A stretch of DNA of 5,535 nt from assembly GCA_015661095.1 (NCBI GenBank), contig JACVQI010000136.1, positions 1 through 5,535 on the forward strand, read 5' to 3'. The translations under genes and the position numbers were made by a program. Source of the DNA: Gammaproteobacteria bacterium. Lineage in GTDB: Bacteria; Pseudomonadota; Gammaproteobacteria; Eutrophobiales; Eutrophobiaceae. Below the pieces are notes generated by a model. The model worked only from the letters and a program-made list of their open reading frames with translations, was not told the origin of the DNA and searched no databases. Below are positions 1 to 5,535 of the stretch, one piece after another; positions within the stretch are counted from its first letter, which is position 1; each line of letters opens with the position of its first letter.

Positions 1-4
1 GCAT

Positions 5-1495
5 TTGAACACAGTAACCATTGACACAACCACCACGAATATTCGTCCGCAATGGCTGCAAGATTACCGCTTCTGCCTGCGACTGGAGGAAGTCGGCTAT
101 GTCGTCTCGGTCGGCGACGGCATCAGCTGGGTGTCCGGCCTGCCATCTGCGGCGATGGGCGATGTTCTCCTGTTTGAAGATGGCAGCAGGGGCGTCATTT
201 TTGATATGAATGAGGTTATGGTCGGTGCCATTTTACTCCACACGACGGAAAAATTAACCGCCGGTGTGGTGGTGCACCGCGCCAGACAAACAATCCTTGT
301 GCCGGTTGGTAACGGGTTGCTCGGCCGTGTGATCGATCCATTGGGCATCCCGCTGGACGGTCAGGGGTTGCTGCAGGACGTAAACGATTACAACCCGCTG
401 GAAACCGGATCCCCCCCCATCACCGCGCGGGAATTCGTGCAAAGGCCGCTGCACACCGGCATCAAGGTCATCGACACATTAATACCCATCGGCAAGGGCC
501 AGCGGCAATTGCTGATCGGCGATGAAGGGCTGGGTCGCAGTGCACTGGCGATAGATACCGTGCTCAACCAGCGTGGTAAAAATGTTTACTGTGTCTATGT
601 CCTGATCGGACAAAAACGGTCCACCGTTGTCAAAACCATCGACTTATTGAAGGAGTTCAACGCCCTCGACTACACCGTCATTGTCGTTGCCGAGGCCAGC
701 GCGTTGCCTGGACTGCAATTCCTGGCGCCTTACGCCGGTTGCGCCATCGCCGAACACTGGATGGCACGCGGCCACGATACTCTCGTCATTTATGATGATC
801 TGTCCACGCATGCAAAAACCTACCGTGAATTATCACTGCTGTTACGCCGGCCGCCGGGCCGCGAGGCTTATCCCGGCGATATTTTTTCCATCCACGCCCG
901 CCTGCTTGAACGCTCCACCTGCCTGAACGCCGCGCATGGCGGCGGTAGCATGACCGCTTTACCAATCGTTGAAACCCATGAGGGGGAAATAGCGGACTAT
1001 ATTCCGACCAACCTTATATCCATCACTGACGGTCAGATCTACCTGGAACGCGATCTGTTTACCAGCGGCTTTCGTCCGGCGATCGACATCGGTAAATCGG
1101 TATCACGTATCGGTGGACAAGCACAACCGGTAAGTATCAAGACTGAATCAGGCCGGATGAAGCTCGATTATCTGCAGTTTCTGGAGCTGGAAATGTTTAC
1201 CCGCTTCGGCGCCAAACTGGAGCCAGGTATGCAGAACGCCATCAAGCGCGGCCGGATATTGCGCGAACTGCTGAAACAGGATCGGTTGAGTCCCGTCCCG
1301 GTTGAGTTTCACATGGCCTGGCTGGTAGGATTTAATGACGGCTGCTTCAACGAAGTCGATCTGGACAGCATCCCCCATTTGTTATCCGAGTTGCAACGAT
1401 ATGTTGCGGATGCCGGCTTGAACCTTGAGATGGAACGCGAACGCTGGGCACGGGAAATACAGGCGTTTTTTCTGAACAAGGCAGGAAGTGCGTAA
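5..1495 (+). CDS. atpA: N-ATPase (alternate Na+-type F1Fo-ATPase) subunit alpha; 5' end at window edge
   Basis: Alpha subunit of the F1 head, which with beta forms the nucleotide-binding hexamer on the cytoplasmic face of the membrane. Visible in order (residues counted from the TTG at position 5): N-terminal beta-barrel about 30-97 (VGDGI at 36-40), nucleotide-binding domain with PIGKGQRQLLIGD at 161-173, Walker B LVIYDD 260-265, GREAYPGDIF 285-294, YIPTNLISITDGQIY 332-346, the inter-subunit arginine finger SVSRIGG at R368, then a helical C-terminal domain. Its 496 residues match the usual alpha length. The P-loop is odd: GDEGLGRS (172-179) replaces the usual GDRQTGKT, so Lys is Arg (R178) and the RQ pair is EG. 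The TTG start has only four bases in front of it, so the true start could lie upstream of the window. Assignment to the N-ATPase rather than the housekeeping enzyme rests on the divergent sequence and on gamma being the last gene of the operon. Confidence 0.92.
   Translation: MNTVTIDTTTTNIRPQWLQDYRFCLRLEEVGYVVSVGDGISWVSGLPSAAMGDVLLFEDGSRGVIFDMNEVMVGAILLHTTEKLTAGVVVHRARQTILVPVGNGLLGRVIDPLGIPLDGQGLLQDVNDYNPLETGSPPITAREFVQRPLHTGIKVIDTLIPIGKGQRQLLIGDEGLGRSALAIDTVLNQRGKNVYCVYVLIGQKRSTVVKTIDLLKEFNALDYTVIVVAEASALPGLQFLAPYAGCAIAEHWMARGHDTLVIYDDLSTHAKTYRELSLLLRRPPGREAYPGDIFSIHARLLERSTCLNAAHGGGSMTALPIVETHEGEIADYIPTNLISITDGQIYLERDLFTSGFRPAIDIGKSVSRIGGQAQPVSIKTESGRMKLDYLQFLELEMFTRFGAKLEPGMQNAIKRGRILRELLKQDRLSPVPVEFHMAWLVGFNDGCFNEVDLDSIPHLLSELQRYVADAGLNLEMERERWAREIQAFFLNKAGSA
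1483..1488 (+). promoter_or_regulatory. Shine-Dalgarno of atpG inside the end of atpA
   Basis: AGGAAG lies 6 nt before the atpG ATG. That ATG shares its A with the last base of the atpA stop (TAATG). The arrangement implies translational coupling of alpha and gamma and fixes the atpG start. Confidence 0.75.
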
Positions 1496-2331
1496 TGAGC
1501 CAGCGCCGGAAACTGCGACAGCGGCTGCGGCAACTGGCGGACATCCGCGACATTATGGATGCCATGAAAAATCTGGCGCAGGTGGAAATTTTCAAGCTAA
1601 AACCGAGGCTGGAAAACCAGCAACAGATGGTCCTCGACCTGGAACGCATGGCTGAGGACTTTCTCAGTTATCACCCGTATTCCTTTCCAGACAATGATGG
1701 AGAAGTCGACATATGGGTGTTGTTCGGATCGGAACGGGGCTTTTGTGGCGACTTCAACGAAGCGCTGCTTGAACATCTGGATCATTGTCTGCCCTATTCA
1801 ACTAGCAACCAGACATTCTTCATGCCAATCGGCGGCAAGCTTATCCGGCGGTTTACGGACAAGCCGGACAAGACCCGTGCCATCGATGGGCTAGACGTTG
1901 CCGAGGAAGTGCCTTTGATGCTCAACCATATCGTCAATGGCATCGGCCAACTGCAATCGCAGTTCAATGCCGTTAATGTGCATGCGGTTTTTCATCACGC
2001 GGATACCGGGCAATTGACCTGCAAACAGTTACTGCCACCCTTCGAACATTTGCGGAAGCAACCCAGCCGGCAAGGCACGACGCCGCTGTTGCATATTCCG
2101 CCCGCCGATTTTTTTTCAATCCTGGTAGACGAGTATCTGTACTACGCCTTGCATGAGATTGCCTATCTGTCGCTGTTGTCCGAAAACAATAAACGTATCC
2201 AGCATATGACCGGGGCGCTGCAACGCCTGGATGAAAAGACCGGGGAACTGACGCGGCAATACCATCTGCACCGGCAGGAGGAAATTACCGAGGAGCTTGA
2301 AGTCATCCTGCTCAATACTACGATCGTGTAA
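1495..2331 (+). CDS. atpG: N-ATPase (alternate F1Fo-ATPase) subunit gamma
   Basis: Central rotor shaft of F1, linking the c-ring to the alpha/beta hexamer. The 278-residue protein has the expected plan: a long N-terminal helix (about 6-38, with AMKNLAQVEIFKL at 23-35 standing where standard gamma has the AMEMVAASKM-type segment), a Rossmann-like middle with GSERGFCGDFNEALL (78-92) matching the conserved SDRGLCGGLN-type motif, and a C-terminal helix with LLSENNKRIQHM (227-238) and RQEEITEELEVILL (260-273), the RQxxITxEL signature of gamma. Sequence between the conserved ends is far from standard gamma, as expected of the alternate (N-ATPase) class. It starts inside the atpA stop codon with a good Shine-Dalgarno. 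No beta or epsilon gene follows. The next gene is convergent, so this is probably the last gene of the operon. No clear odd residues or breaks. Confidence 0.92.
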   Translation: MSQRRKLRQRLRQLADIRDIMDAMKNLAQVEIFKLKPRLENQQQMVLDLERMAEDFLSYHPYSFPDNDGEVDIWVLFGSERGFCGDFNEALLEHLDHCLPYSTSNQTFFMPIGGKLIRRFTDKPDKTRAIDGLDVAEEVPLMLNHIVNGIGQLQSQFNAVNVHAVFHHADTGQLTCKQLLPPFEHLRKQPSRQGTTPLLHIPPADFFSILVDEYLYYALHEIAYLSLLSENNKRIQHMTGALQRLDEKTGELTRQYHLHRQEEITEELEVILLNTTIV

Positions 2332-2389
2332 ACCAGGCTTTTCAGGATCTCATCCCGCGACTGAATGAAGCTTTTAGTTGTCAGCCACT

Positions 2390-2812
2390 TCACTTACTTC
2401 CAGATTTCCGGCTGTTTGCCACATACACCTGCACCGCTTCCCGCATAAATTCCGCCAGTTGCGGGTGTATTTTATCGAAGTTTGCCTTGAAGCGCGGATC
2501 GTCGTTGTAGCCATTGGCAAGTCCGACCAATTGCTCAAGCTTCGGCGTCCAGAAGTATTCCATATGTTTGTGCCAGCGTTCCACGATGACCTGCACAGCG
2601 CGGGAGCGTACGCCGCTGGGCATGGCAGCGACCATATCCGCGTAAATGGTATTGCCCTCCGCCAGGATGGACTCCCTCTTTGCGGCGGAGTATGACTTCC
2701 ATTTCTTATTCGAAGCACGGACGGTTGCAGCATCGTACAGCTGCTCGGCTTCGAGTGCATACTGTTCCTGTTCTTCCTCGGAAAATGCCTTAAAGAGTTC
2801 TCTTTCACTCAT
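2390..2812 (-). other. Probable internal in-frame start giving a TipAS-like ligand-binding protein (140 aa)
   Basis: Met113 of the regulator, at 2812-2810, sits exactly where the coiled coil ends and the TipAS domain begins (MSERELFKAF). It is preceded by a strong Shine-Dalgarno, AGGGGG, 8 nt upstream. Starting here would give a 140-residue protein with no DNA-binding domain. Known precedent: Streptomyces tipA makes TipAL (253 aa) and, from an in-frame internal start near codon 110, TipAS (144 aa), which acts as a drug-binding sink. That this gene does the same is inference from the sequence; a chance match in the linker is possible but less likely given the exact position. Confidence 0.55.
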
Positions 2813-3148
2813 GATGTTATCCCCCTGCAAATGATTGATCGTATTGTCCACGGTCTGTATGAGGCGGTTCAAACGTGCAACCTTTTTGTTAAGCGCTACC
2901 TTGTGGCTTTGCAATGCGCCCAATTTATCGTAGTCACGGCGCCCTATGATCTTCCTGATGTCATCTAGCGGCATGTCCAGTTCGCGGTAAAACAGGATCT
3001 GCTGTAACCGCAGCAAGGACTCCTTCCCGTAATAGCGATAACCGTTATCACCTACACGGGACGGCTTGAGCAGCCCGATCTCATCATAGTGATGCAGGGT
3101 GCGTGGTGTGACGCCAGCCAGTTTGGAAATTTGTTTTACGGTGAACAT
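2390..3148 (-). CDS. MerR-family transcriptional regulator with TipAS ligand-binding domain (TipAL/Mta-like)
   Basis: DNA-binding activator of the MerR family. Residues 1-70 form the winged helix-turn-helix: VKQISKLAGVTPRTLHHYDE (4-23) is the recognition region, followed by GLLKPSR, NGYRYYG and LRLQQILFYRELDMPLDDI. Residues about 75-108 form the dimerising coiled coil, and 113-252 match the TipAS fold (ELFKAFSEEE, then DDPRF, then LAEFMREAVQVY), the all-helical domain that binds thiopeptides in Streptomyces TipA and is present in Bacillus Mta. The length of 252 residues is as expected for TipAL. The protein contains no cysteine at all, so it cannot trap a thiopeptide covalently as Streptomyces TipA does; its ligand is unknown. 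The start is fixed by the family N-terminus (HTH beginning within a few residues of Met1). There is no Shine-Dalgarno before this ATG, and a MerR-type promoter lies immediately upstream. It is convergent with atpG and divergent from the PQQ dehydrogenase gene. Its target besides itself is not visible. Confidence 0.93.
   Translation of the reverse strand: MFTVKQISKLAGVTPRTLHHYDEIGLLKPSRVGDNGYRYYGKESLLRLQQILFYRELDMPLDDIRKIIGRRDYDKLGALQSHKVALNKKVARLNRLIQTVDNTINHLQGDNIMSERELFKAFSEEEQEQYALEAEQLYDAATVRASNKKWKSYSAAKRESILAEGNTIYADMVAAMPSGVRSRAVQVIVERWHKHMEYFWTPKLEQLVGLANGYNDDPRFKANFDKIHPQLAEFMREAVQVYVANSRKSGSK
2820..2826 (-). promoter_or_regulatory. Internal Shine-Dalgarno before Met113 of the regulator gene
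   Basis: On the minus strand the bases read AGGGGGA, then 7 nt, then ATG. AGGGGG pairs with anti-Shine-Dalgarno CCUCCU with one G-U wobble at near-ideal spacing. It contrasts with the complete absence of such a site before the full-length start. Confidence 0.6.
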
Positions 3149-3154
3149 GACGCT

Positions 3155-3185
3155 AACTTAAACCCTGACGTGACGTTAATGTCAA
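3155..3185 (-). promoter_or_regulatory. MerR-type promoter of the regulator gene (TTGACA-N19-TAAGTT)
   Basis: On the minus strand a perfect -35 hexamer TTGACA (3185-3180) is followed by a 19-bp spacer and TAAGTT (3160-3155) as -10. An over-long spacer of 19-20 bp is the hallmark of promoters that MerR-family proteins activate by untwisting DNA. The -10 ends 6 nt before the ATG of the regulator, so transcription would start at or next to the A of the ATG, giving a leaderless message. Confidence 0.75.
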
Positions 3186-3190
3186 GGGTT
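3161..3190. promoter_or_regulatory. Likely operator of the MerR-family regulator (inverted repeat in the promoter spacer)
   Basis: The outer arms AACCCT (3161-3166) and AGGGTT (3185-3190) are perfect inverted repeats. The longer arms AACCCTGAC and GTCAAGGGTT pair apart from a single extra base. The element fills the 19-bp spacer and the -35 box of the regulator's promoter, the standard place for a MerR-family operator, so autoregulation is the natural reading. The spacer also holds a tandem TGACG TGACG (3166-3175). A further TGACGCTAA at 3148-3156 repeats TGACGTTAA at 3171-3179 in direct orientation, 23 bp apart. Confidence 0.65.
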
Positions 3191-3366
3191 TCAACCGCAA
3201 TTAATTTGCATTGCATGCCGGGCTAACGCTACTGCAGCGCTTGCAAAAGTCAGCAATCTCCCCGGAGTAATCGCTATACCTGGCGATCAAATTGTGGGAG
3301 ACTATTTTCAACAATCACAGACGCCCAGTATGGTGCCAGCCATGACTATAGCCACTGCTCCAATCC

Positions 3367-3370
3367 GGAG
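3367..3370 (+). promoter_or_regulatory. Shine-Dalgarno supporting the 3381 start of the PQQ dehydrogenase
   Basis: GGAG (within CCGGAG) lies 10 nt before the ATG at 3381. Of the four in-frame candidate starts (GTG 3294, ATG 3330, ATG 3342, ATG 3381) only this one has a purine-rich site at a usable distance, and it puts the hydrophobic signal-peptide core close to the N-terminus. Confidence 0.5.
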
Positions 3371-3380
3371 TATCCACTCA

Positions 3381-5504
3381 ATGTTTAACCAGCAGACCAA
3401 CATTATCGCTTTAGTTGCTAGCGTGGCGCTGACTGTTACGCCGCAGGCGCATACCGCCCCTGCATTTACAGACGTCCAGGCCCGCGAAGGCGAAACTATA
3501 TACAACCGTATGTGCGTGACCTGTCACGGGCCGAGCCTCACCGACGGTACCTTCGGGCCACCCCTGACCGGCATTGGATTCGAACAGCGTTGGGCCGGCA
3601 GGACCCTGGAAGAATTTTTCAACTATCTTCGTGCCACCATGCCACCCGGCCTGACCGGACAGATCAATCCTGGTGGTTACACTGCTTTAATAGCCTTCCT
3701 GCTGGAAAAGAACGGACTACCAGCGACAGCACAACCGCTGGTCGCCCAGTCCGATATCCTGAGCAGCGTGGTCATGCCGGGCACGCCATCGTCTGAGCAG
3801 GAACGGCTGCGGCTGTGGAGTCCAGGCGGGCCCCTATCGGCTGGCGTTGCCCTGCCGGAGTGGTCCGGCCCGCCGAATCCACTAGATGCCATCACTCCTG
3901 TCACCCAGACCCTGCTGGAAAATCCGTCAGCGGGTGACTGGCTGACCTGGCGACGTACCTATGATGACCTGGGTTTTTCGCCACTGACCGGGATCACCAG
4001 GGACAACGTCAAGGAACTGCAACTGGCCTGGTCCTTGAGCCTGCCCACCGGGCCGAACGGCGCCACACCCCTGGTGCATGATGGTGTTATTTTCGTGCAT
4101 GCTTATGGCGATCATCTCCAGGCGCTGGATGCCGCAACCGGTGACGAACTCTGGCATTACGGCCGGTTGCTGGGCGAGCAGCATCGTCCCGGTGTCAAAC
4201 GCAATATGGCGCTGTATGGCAACCGGATTTTCATGAGTACTTCCGATGCCCATGTTGTCGCCCTGGATATCAAAACCGGACGCGTGGTCTGGGATCAGCC
4301 GGTCGCCGATCCCAATGTCCGCTGGAGTCTCAGCGGCGGCCCATTGGTTGCCGATAGTATCGTCATGCAGGGGATCCAGGGTGGTGGCAAGGGCGGCGCA
4401 TACATCGTCGGTCTGAATGCCGACACCGGCGCGGAATTATGGCGCTTTCATACCATAGCCCGTCCCGGTCAACCCGGCGGCGACTCCTGGAACGGGCTGC
4501 CGGTGGAGGAACGATCCGGCGGTTCGGTATGGACTCCCGGCAGTTACGACCCGGCCCTGGACCTGGCCTTTTTTGGGCCAGCGCCCACCTACAACACGCT
4601 GCCCTTGCGTGATCCGATCAAGCAACCCGGGATCACCAATGATGCGTTATATACCAATGCGACCATTGCGTTGAAACCCCGCACGGGTGAACTGGTCTGG
4701 TATTACCAGCATCTCGCCAACGACCAATGGGACATGGACTGGGCCTTTGAGCGGCAGATACTGGAACTGCCCGTTGCTGGCAAGCTGCAAAAAGTAATCG
4801 TAACCGGCGGCAAGGAGGCAGTATTCGACGTCCTCGAAGCGGAAACGGGAAGGTATATCAGTTCCTTCGATCTCGGTTTGCAAAATCTCATCACCGCCAT
4901 TGATCCCAAGACTGGCGTCAAGACCATCGACCCGGCGCTGATCCCTTATGGCGACAAGACACTGACCATTTGCCCCCATGGCGGCGGGGTGAAAAGCTGG
5001 ATACCAGGATCCATCAATCCGCAGACCAGGATCATGTACCAGCCACTGGTGGAATCCTGCGCGGACCTGGTGCCGATGGAAAAAGGGCAGCTTGGGTTAA
5101 CCAGCGGCGTGCGCTATACCATCCGCCCGCCGCTCAAGTCAGACGGTCTTTACGGTCGGATTCAAGCCATTAATCTGGATACACAGGAAACGGTCTGGAT
5201 ACAGCGGAAACGGGCCCCGCAAACATCCGGCGTCGTGGCGACCGCAGGTGGGGTGGTATTCGCCGGCGCGCTGGATCGCTGGTTTACCGCCTATGATGAT
5301 ACAACGGGGCAAGTGCTCTGGCGCAGCCGGTTAAATGACGTCCCCGCTTCAGCCCCCATCAGTTACGCCGTGAATGGCAGGCAATTTATCGCCGTGGTCG
5401 TCGGTTATGGCACCGGGCACTCGGTCACGTTTCCGAAGCTGACTCCGGAAATCGATCTGCCTCAAGCGAGCAGCTCGTCGATCTTTGTCTTCTCTTTACC
5501 TTAG
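3381..5504 (+). CDS. Periplasmic PQQ-dependent dehydrogenase with N-terminal cytochrome c domain (quinohaemoprotein)
   Basis: Oxidises an unidentified alcohol-type substrate in the periplasm with pyrroloquinoline quinone and passes electrons to its own haem c. Numbering is from ATG 3381 (707 aa). The signal peptide has a hydrophobic core at about 8-20 and probable cleavage near APA (26-28). The cytochrome c domain spans about 32-112, with haem site CVTCH (45-49) and likely axial Met in TMPPG (M87). After a Pro-rich linker, the PQQ beta-propeller (about 186-707) shows repeated W-docking motifs such as ALDAATGDELW (248-258), ALDIKTGRVVW (294-304), GLNADTGAELW (344-354) and ALKPRTGELVW (430-440). 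Conserved active-site candidates are W384, D421 (NDALY, catalytic Asp) and K478. Oddities: only four cysteines (two haem, plus C531 and C560, a likely structural disulfide), so no vicinal Cys-Cys. The segment GGGKGGAY (334-341) lacks the Glu expected as a calcium ligand. The haem domain is N-terminal, while classic quinohaemoprotein alcohol dehydrogenases carry it C-terminally. The open frame extends to GTG 3294; no basic residue precedes the signal core in the short form, so ATG 3342 remains possible. No PQQ synthesis gene or partner lies in the window. Confidence 0.87.
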   Translation: MFNQQTNIIALVASVALTVTPQAHTAPAFTDVQAREGETIYNRMCVTCHGPSLTDGTFGPPLTGIGFEQRWAGRTLEEFFNYLRATMPPGLTGQINPGGYTALIAFLLEKNGLPATAQPLVAQSDILSSVVMPGTPSSEQERLRLWSPGGPLSAGVALPEWSGPPNPLDAITPVTQTLLENPSAGDWLTWRRTYDDLGFSPLTGITRDNVKELQLAWSLSLPTGPNGATPLVHDGVIFVHAYGDHLQALDAATGDELWHYGRLLGEQHRPGVKRNMALYGNRIFMSTSDAHVVALDIKTGRVVWDQPVADPNVRWSLSGGPLVADSIVMQGIQGGGKGGAYIVGLNADTGAELWRFHTIARPGQPGGDSWNGLPVEERSGGSVWTPGSYDPALDLAFFGPAPTYNTLPLRDPIKQPGITNDALYTNATIALKPRTGELVWYYQHLANDQWDMDWAFERQILELPVAGKLQKVIVTGGKEAVFDVLEAETGRYISSFDLGLQNLITAIDPKTGVKTIDPALIPYGDKTLTICPHGGGVKSWIPGSINPQTRIMYQPLVESCADLVPMEKGQLGLTSGVRYTIRPPLKSDGLYGRIQAINLDTQETVWIQRKRAPQTSGVVATAGGVVFAGALDRWFTAYDDTTGQVLWRSRLNDVPASAPISYAVNGRQFIAVVVGYGTGHSVTFPKLTPEIDLPQASSSSIFVFSLP

Positions 5505-5510
5505 GAAAAA

Positions 5511-5535
5511 CACAGAGGCACAGAGGTCACAGAGA
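5511..5535. repeat. Tandem CACAGAGG repeat, truncated by the window end
   Basis: Three near-identical octamers begin 6 nt after the PQQ gene stop: CACAGAGG (5511-5518), CACAGAGG (5519-5526), one T, then CACAGAGA (5528-5535). The array continues to the last base, so its full length is unknown. Similar CACAGAGG runs are, from memory, scattered between genes in various proteobacterial genomes; no function is known to me. It does not form a terminator hairpin. Confidence 0.6.

Noticed and set aside
518..541. Reading the altered alpha P-loop as pseudogene decay or a frameshift
   Set aside because: The frame is intact on both sides, all other motifs are conserved, and the changes are clustered substitutions, not a shift.
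1347..1649. Open frame of 100 codons on the - strand across the atpA/atpG junction
   Set aside because: Both underlying + strand genes are strongly conserved; the antisense product is Ser/Arg/Cys-rich and looks like a shadow frame.
2341..2375. Possible terminator between atpG and the regulator gene (TTCAG/CTGAA arms with inner GGAT/ATCC, then CTTTT)
   Set aside because: The outer stem is only 5 bp, the inner stem is off-centre, and the T run is four bases. Too weak to call an intrinsic terminator on either strand.
2378..2695. Open frame of 105 codons on the + strand
   Set aside because: It lies antisense within the well-supported regulator gene and shows no recognisable family or start signal.
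3270..3287. Small inverted repeat ATCGC-N8-GCGAT upstream of the PQQ gene
   Set aside because: A 5-bp arm is easily found by chance and has no further support as operator or hairpin.
3294..3380. Upstream extension of the PQQ gene to GTG 3294, or to ATG 3330 or 3342
   Set aside because: None of these starts has a Shine-Dalgarno at a usable distance, and they bury the signal peptide core behind 13-29 extra residues. ATG 3342 would add an Arg to the signal n-region, so it is not fully excluded.
3191..3380. Small gene, RNA gene or riboswitch in the spacer before the PQQ gene
   Set aside because: No open frame with a start signal, no tRNA-like cloverleaf and no conserved riboswitch core seen; TTGCAT-type -35 candidates at 3206 and 3211 lack a matching -10.

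Overview
The window reads as ordinary bacterial chromosome with dense coding and moderate GC by eye. It holds four convincing genes. The gene families (alternate Na+-type F-ATPase, quinohaemoprotein dehydrogenase with a periplasmic signal peptide and c-type haem) point to a Gram-negative proteobacterium with a respiratory lifestyle. I suspect a beta- or gammaproteobacterium of the ammonia-, sulfur- or methanol-oxidising kind, but the sequence alone does not settle this.

Region 1 (5-2331, + strand): the end of an alternate F1Fo-ATPase (N-ATPase) operon. atpA (alpha) overlaps atpG (gamma) by one base in a TAATG junction. In the standard atp operon, gamma is followed by beta and epsilon. Here gamma is last and meets a convergent gene 58 bp later, which fits the N-ATPase order atpDCQRBEFAG. 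The alpha subunit has an altered P-loop, with Arg in place of the invariant Lys.

Region 2 (2390-3190, - strand): a MerR-family regulator of the TipAL/Mta type, with an N-terminal winged helix and a C-terminal TipAS ligand-binding domain. Its promoter is a classic MerR-type one (TTGACA, 19-bp spacer, TAAGTT) lying over an inverted repeat, which suggests autoregulation. The -10 box ends only 6 nt before the ATG and there is no Shine-Dalgarno, so the full-length protein is probably made from a leaderless mRNA. A strong Shine-Dalgarno precedes an in-frame internal ATG exactly at the start of the TipAS domain. This suggests a second, ligand-binding-only product, as known for tipA of Streptomyces. 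I consider this the most interesting signal in the window.

Region 3 (3191-3380): a spacer of about 190 bp with no gene and no convincing + strand promoter.

Region 4 (3381-5504, + strand): a periplasmic PQQ-dependent dehydrogenase with an N-terminal cytochrome c domain. It lacks the vicinal Cys-Cys pair and apparently one calcium ligand of the methanol dehydrogenase group. Just after its stop, at the window edge, begins a tandem CACAGAGG repeat (5511-5535).

Nothing in the window ties the three units into one pathway. They look like three adjacent but independent transcription units: ion-motive ATPase, drug- or ligand-responsive regulator, and periplasmic alcohol-type oxidation.
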